From the NCBI GenBank assembly GCA_022496205.1, contig WTXD01000348.1:1-11792 (forward strand): DNA of 11,792 nt, in the 5' to 3' direction. Position 1 is the first letter of the stretch. Every line of letters begins with the position of its first letter. The notes under the pieces are model-generated. The model saw only the letters and a program-made list of their open reading frames with translations. It had not been told where the DNA came from and made no database searches. Below, piece by piece: positions 7,850 to 11,792 of this stretch. The position numbers and the translations under genes were made by a program. This stretch comes from Gloeopeniophorella convolvens (lineage: Eukaryota > Basidiomycota > Agaricomycetes > Russulales).

Positions 7850-8820
7850 CTAGAGCATATCAACGTCTCCCGTGGACAAGAGCAAAGTCGCGATTACGTC
7901 CGACCTCAACTCACCATTCAGTATAGCGGTCAATCTGAAAGATTCTCCTTCGATTAGGTCGCCGCACTGGTCGAGAAGGTCAGCGATTTGGTCTGAGATT
8001 TGCGTATCTAAGCCCAGTCTACCAGCTTTGCGCTAGGGCTAGTACGGGCCACGTCGTGGGTTACCAGCCCGCGTCAGCAACTTCAATCAAAAGCAAGCAC
8101 GCAGTTTGGGGACAAACGCTGGGAAGCCCGACACTCCGCCGAAGTCATAGCAAGGTGCATCGACACGAAACTACCCCAAGTAATTAGGAACAGGCGCAGT
8201 GATAAGCTCGATAACTGAGAGATGGTAAATCCTCACCGTCACTCCTAGTGATACCATAGTAACCGCCTCTCATGGTCCCAGTGCTTCCCAGGGTCAGAAG
8301 ACACCTCACAGCTTGGAGAGGTGGGTGAAGGCATGTCAAGACCAACTCGGCCAAATTGCAAGCGTCTGAAACTGGTACGATTAGGTACTGACTGCAAGTT
8401 CGAGGTCGTCGTCGACAAGCCATCAACGCTCCATCTGGCATCCTCGTAGGTTGCATCTTTGACATCAAGTCAATGCATGATGGTTCACGGCGATGTGTTT
8501 CCTGATGTTGTCACTGGACAAGCTCGTTGCCTACTCGGTGAGAAAAATCTCGAGGTTCGCGGAAAGCCGACTGCTGAACTTCGCGCATGTATGTAGGCTA
8601 GCAGTTCTTGGAATATATCATACGCTCTTCGAGATTCTTGAGCTTGACGACGACTGTTGCGTGCCGTGCGAGGTGGCAGTAGCATTAAGTATTTCCGTGG
8701 TTGAACAATCGATTCTTCGGACGCTTCGCTGCCTTTCGCTGTAGTCCACCGTACGGCGTCACCTTGGCAACGCGGCAACGTACTCGAGTACGCGATTATG
8801 CACGTGATATGACACATTCA
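7850..8820 (-). CDS. Unresolved multi-exon coding-like region in the third X position
   Basis: Several pieces have strongly coding-like composition, but no single frame joins them. The last exon is the best. From about 8031 or 8007 it reads DTQISDQIADLLDQCGDLI, then LRSDVIATLLLSTGDVDML, stopping at TAG 7850-7852. It follows possible acceptors CCCTAG or GCTTAG. About 8460-8250 in another frame gives DVKDATYEDARWSVDGLS through DPGKHWDHERRLLWYH. About 8567-8507 gives SAFREPRDFSHRVGNELVQ after a 50-nt GTATGA...TTCAG intron. A workable join uses GTATCA...GGGTAG (84 nt) and GTGCTT...CCCTAG (78 nt) introns, but the upstream junctions fail. The family is unrecognised. It lies between ZnF3 and Y2, where X would be expected, but nucleotide similarity to X1 and X2 is not evident. 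It could be a different gene or a decayed one. Confidence 0.3.
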
Positions 8821-9068
8821 CGTTCCACCGTCACCACGCCCATGCAATGGCCGCCTCACATGCACACGCTACTCCAAAGAGTGAATGCATCCGGCCACAG
8901 AGCCACGCGCCTATGCGTCTCCTCTTCATAGTGTAGTACTATCACCGGTACTATCCTCTGGGGCAGTAGTGCCTATTACATATCTTCATCGAATACACTA
9001 TCAAGAATACTAATACACTACCACGGCACTATCATCACATGTCCATGATCGACGTCTGGATTCCACGG
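8821..9068. other. 3' flank of ZnF3
   Basis: No gene is seen. The part from 8968 is alignable to the 3' flank of ZnF2 and is rich in short ACTATC/ACACTA repeats (about 8935-9035). It probably includes the 3' UTR. Confidence 0.4.
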
Positions 9069-10301
9069 TTATTCCAAGACCTTACGCTTTGGGCCCCGAA
9101 AATCGCGCTTCCACTCGACAGCCTTGGCCGTCTCTACGGCCTCCGCCTTCGCATACACCCCAGTCTTCGCGCGCTTCGTTGCCTCGCTGAGAGTTATGTC
9201 CCCGTCGATCAGTTTGGTCACGAGTTCTTTCGCATCGTAAATATAGTGCGCTTTGTCGAATTTACCACTAATGCCGTGTTTGCGTCCGAGATGCCCCTGC
9301 AAGGTGTCTTTACGATCTCCCCTCCAGAGACAGTCCTGTTCTGGGCAAAAGACGCAACATGGGAGGTGCAAGTGCACATGACGCTTGCGTTCTTGCGAGC
9401 GGGCGGATAGGTTGGGGCATAATGGGCACCTAAGCTTGCCGGACCCAGATACCGTCTCTGCAGGTAAAGTGGAGATGGTAACGGCGGTATTTTGTCTATG
9501 ATAGTGTTTCGACGGCGCCAGTCCACCGGGTGAGATGACATTTTCGCTCGCCATTACTCCCGCCGGGTGCCCAGGAATCTCCTAAACGGATACGCTCCCG
9601 TAAGAAACTGATAGAAGCAGCATTATCACCCCACCTGAGGGTAAGGTGGCTCTTGCAACAGCGTACGAGAAAGTTGGTATTGCCCGCTGGTCAGATGAGG
9701 GATAAGCGCTTGTCGGGCTTCGGGCGGGAGGTTCGATGCAACGCCCGAAGCGTCCGTTTGCTAATGGACCATAAGTATTATTCTGGGTCCCAATGAGGAG
9801 CCGCTCACCTGATTTCGGCCAATGGCAAGGACCCGTAGAGCTATGCAGCGGTGTATCCTTAGGCACTCATATCAGTAACAGCGCGTGGTATGGAGCGGGA
9901 AAAAAAATCACATTTTCCTCTGATAACGTTACAGTGACTGTCGAGGGTCCCTGGATTTGGTGGCGGGGTCCATATTCGCGGTGATTGCCCATCGTAGCAA
10001 CACTGCTAGGGCCCGAGGCTGCGCTAGCCGCCGCTGGATTGACCAGGCGGGCCCCTCCAAAAAACTGCCTCGTATTTCTAGAAACTGGCGCAGCTTGTTG
10101 TAGGCCGGCATGAACCTGTAGCGGGAGAAATTGGGTCTGATTTGTGAAACGAAAGCCGCTTTACGGGTAAATTGGCACTGTGAGACTGACCAGGTACGGG
10201 TTGATGCCGAAAAGCTCCAGCCCCAGCTCTGAATTATTGACGACTGTTGAGATCGGGAGCCCATCGACCATATTGTCCTCGTGTGGGTGGGGGTACGACA
10301 T
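9069..10301 (-). CDS. ZnF3: spliced two-finger C2H2 zinc-finger protein, about 336 aa
   Basis: The model has five exons: 10301-10191, 10115-9912, 9865-9809, 9760-9635 and 9581-9069. The introns are 75 nt (GTCAGT...CTACAG), 46 nt (GTGATT...ATGAG, with CTGAT as a possible branch site), 48 nt (GTGAGC...ATTAG) and 53 nt (GTGGGG...TTTAG). All junctions are phase 0 and the product is 37+68+19+42+170 = 336 residues. Finger 1 is C218-x2-C221-x12-H234-x3-H238 and finger 2 is C245-x4-C250-x12-H263-x4-H268, nearly the same positions as in ZnF1. The tail has YIYDAKELV and an EATKRAK segment. Over the fingers and tail it matches ZnF2 at 82 of 119 residues by eye. The N-terminal half is strongly diverged. 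A downstream ATG at 9554 opens only the last exon (161 aa), but the upstream exons share motifs with ZnF2 (LQQ, LSEE, LTSGQ, LQEPP), so the longer start is preferred. An alternative acceptor after AAG at 9858 would extend exon 3 but then needs a frameshift. Confidence 0.76.
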
Positions 10302-10408
10302 AGTGGAGAAGCAGAAGTTGCAGGTGATAGACTGCGTACTTCACGCGGATGCGGCGCACAGTTGATTTCCTGGCGATGGCTGATGCAAAGGTGATGATTG
10401 TTGGCTGG

Positions 10409-10415
10409 TTTTATA
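10409..10415 (-). promoter_or_regulatory. TATA box of ZnF3
   Basis: The minus strand reads TCTATAAAACC, a canonical TATAAAA core, about 110 bases before the ATG at 10301. The AAAACCAG context is shared with ZnF2. Confidence 0.5.
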
Positions 10416-10533
10416 GATACTCATCTAAAGCTGTCTAGATAGACTAGTTCGGTAATTCGACGGTGACTCACATCGGGGACCCAGCATCTCCCTAGCTAAA
10501 CGCTAATAAAAGCTTGGCGGTGCTGATAGCCAG

Positions 10534-11640
10534 CTATAGTGACTGTGCTTGTGTTACGGACCGCCGATCTGTCCTGTACTCCATATGCGCATGCATTCCG
10601 TAAGAACAATTTCGGACATACCTACGTGCCCCTGCGTCTGGCCGACTCGTGCCCTTCTCCTCGCATAAGTACATTAACACTTGGATACTACCCATTCTTG
10701 TCTTTGTTGGTAGGGTGGATCGTGACCGAAGCTGGACAGAGTTGAGAAATGGGCCTGCAAGTTCTCCAACTGTCGGACTCACCACGGTGGTGACTCTCGC
10801 TTGCGAAACTGTTCCAGTCATGACTGATCGCACCTCCAGAGAAGCCGTTTCGAAGCTGTTTCGATGGTCCTAGGTTTCTTTCGCCGTGCTTCAGAGCAGA
10901 GGTGCCGAAGCCCGCTGAACAGCAACCAGCACTACACTATCTGCAGTGTGTAAGCTCCATTCGAAAAAAGTCGAACGGACCACCCTTGAGCTACACAGCG
11001 GTGCGCCAAACGAAAAGATGCTTGAGGCCGAGCGGGTTGAGTCGGGGCTTGGAACCACGACACGTCGGGCTCCAGAAAAGCCAGAGACTGCCATGCAGTC
11101 ACCGGGCTCACGATATATACAACTCCGCGATGCTTTATCATAGTAAGCTGTAGGTTTGGCGCGATCATTACCACTAAGGACATACATGTAGGAGGGTCCC
11201 TGGAATGCCAAAGCAGAGCTGGATAATCTGTGTAGTAGTATCTGTGTCAGCGGAGCAGAGGTAGGATGAGGACGAATTGTAGGATGGATAAATTTACACT
11301 GATGGTCCTTGTAATCTTCACGGTGGGTAGGACCCGCCCTCCTCCCGGTACGCCAGCTTGAACTTTGGAAGGAACTGTGAGGTTTGGGTGCCAGCGAACC
11401 ACTGCGGTGAAGAGAAGCAGGGAGCGATCCAGCCGGGCCTTGCAACGGCGCAAGCACTGGCGATGGACCGGGACAGGAAGAGCGCTACCAACGTCCAACC
11501 CTCGACCGGTGACCGGTGATTGGTGACCAGACAGCTCATTTCCCACGCCGCGGCGATGAAGGTACCGTCACCAGGCTCTGACCCACACGCGAATCGGTCT
11601 GTAGCAGCCTTCCCTGTAATGCTACAGCCATGGGCAGTTC
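10534..11640 (-). CDS. Y3: probable multi-exon gene or decaying copy, paralogue of Y2, upstream of ZnF3
   Basis: The family is unrecognised. A 42-nt exon (11227-11186) encodes IIQLCFGIPGTLLH, matching the Y2 exon IFQACFRRPELLH with an in-frame 3-nt length difference. It is flanked by a 72-nt intron (11299-11228, donor GTGTAA, CTGAC as a possible branch site) and an intron with donor GTATGT at 11185. The next stretch keeps the Y2 sequence for IAELY, but one extra base relative to Y2 brings in a TGA, so either the splice site differs or the frame is broken. The last segment (about 10860-10534) resembles the last exon of Y2, from LEVRSVMT to HAHMEYRTDR. Upstream, an open frame with LPKFKLAYREEGGSYPP resembles the first part of Y2, then reaches TGA at about 11318. 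Like Y2, it lies head-to-tail with the downstream zinc-finger gene. Confidence 0.36.
11000..11640. repeat. Diverged tandem duplicate Y, copy 3 (partner 7080-7660)
   Basis: This is the collinear counterpart of 7080-7660. It keeps TACATGTAGGAG at 11183, AATCTGTGTAGTAGT at about 11225 and the GCGGCGTGGGAA sequence (minus strand) near 11545. Confidence 0.75.
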
Positions 11641-11792
11641 TATGCGGTGCCGTGGCCGACCTACGAGGTCGTTGGCTGTCCACATCCACGTCCAAGCATC
11701 GACCTGAAAGGCGACCGCAAGGCGACTCCACTAGAAGGGCAAGAGTTTCCCAGCGAAGGATGCCCGAGAAAGCGTCAATCTTCCGTAAACAT

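Larger units (their letters stand above)
8968..10415. repeat. Duplicated ZnF unit, copy B (partner 4981-6456)
   Basis: This is the ZnF3 copy of the unit. The finger exon is the most conserved part; the 3' flank at 8968-9068 and the promoter-proximal region are also alignable to copy A, with small indels. Confidence 0.75.

Noticed and set aside
8493..8744. Plus-strand 83-codon frame (MCFLMLSLDKL)
   Set aside because: It is the complement of coding-like minus-strand segments with possible splice sites. No homologue is recognised.
9901..9907. A-rich and T-rich homopolymers in ZnF3 and Y2 as frameshift sites
   Set aside because: The run in ZnF3 lies inside intron 2 of the preferred model. No programmed frameshift motif or downstream structure is evident.
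1..11792. tRNA, rRNA, CRISPR array, bacterial operon or full transposon
   Set aside because: No cloverleaf, regular spacer array, ribosome-binding-site-led gene chain, terminal inverted repeats, or transposase or reverse transcriptase motifs were seen on either strand.

Overview
The window looks like nuclear DNA of a filamentous fungus, most likely a basidiomycete (Agaricomycetes). This rests on short GT-AG introns of about 46 to 75 nt that restore frames in several genes, moderate GC, closely packed small genes, eukaryotic TATA-like boxes, and paired C2H2 zinc-finger proteins with long low-complexity N-termini. The lineage is an inference; no database was searched. All genes I can support lie on the minus strand.

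The best-supported genes are three paralogous two-finger C2H2 proteins, here called ZnF1 (1118-2131), ZnF2 (5070-6325) and ZnF3 (9069-10301). Their stop codons are spaced 3952 and 3999 bases apart. ZnF1 is a single open exon of 337 residues. ZnF2 and ZnF3 look broken in a plain ORF view, but five-exon models with GT-AG introns give uninterrupted proteins of 340 and 336 residues. The first finger cysteine falls at residue 218, 222 and 218. ZnF2 and ZnF3 are about 70% identical over the fingers and C-terminal tail and much less alike upstream.

The flanks are also duplicated. A block called X lies 3' of ZnF1 (X1, 1-720) and of ZnF2 (X2, 3667-4550). It carries remnants of a spliced minus-strand gene with a conserved intron branch region and C-terminal exon. 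A block called Y lies upstream of ZnF2 (Y2, 6620-7660) and ZnF3 (Y3, 10534-11640). It carries a small exon bounded by matching introns and a weakly conserved C-terminal exon. A more diverged Y-like stretch (Y1, 2223-3330) lies upstream of ZnF1. A coding-like but unresolved stretch (7850-8820) occupies the third X position. In transcription order the repeated module therefore reads Y - ZnF - X, with at least three diverged copies about 4 kb apart. Some X and Y copies appear frameshifted.

Other features are a small poly-A-ended insert at 4767-4835 flanked by 13-bp direct repeats, which looks like a short retroposed sequence; a cluster of three GATAAG motifs on the minus strand at 826-846; and TATA-like boxes upstream of the ZnF genes. 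I saw no tRNA, rRNA, CRISPR array or complete transposon. The function of the array is unknown: the ZnF proteins are probably DNA-binding regulators, and I do not recognise the X and Y products.
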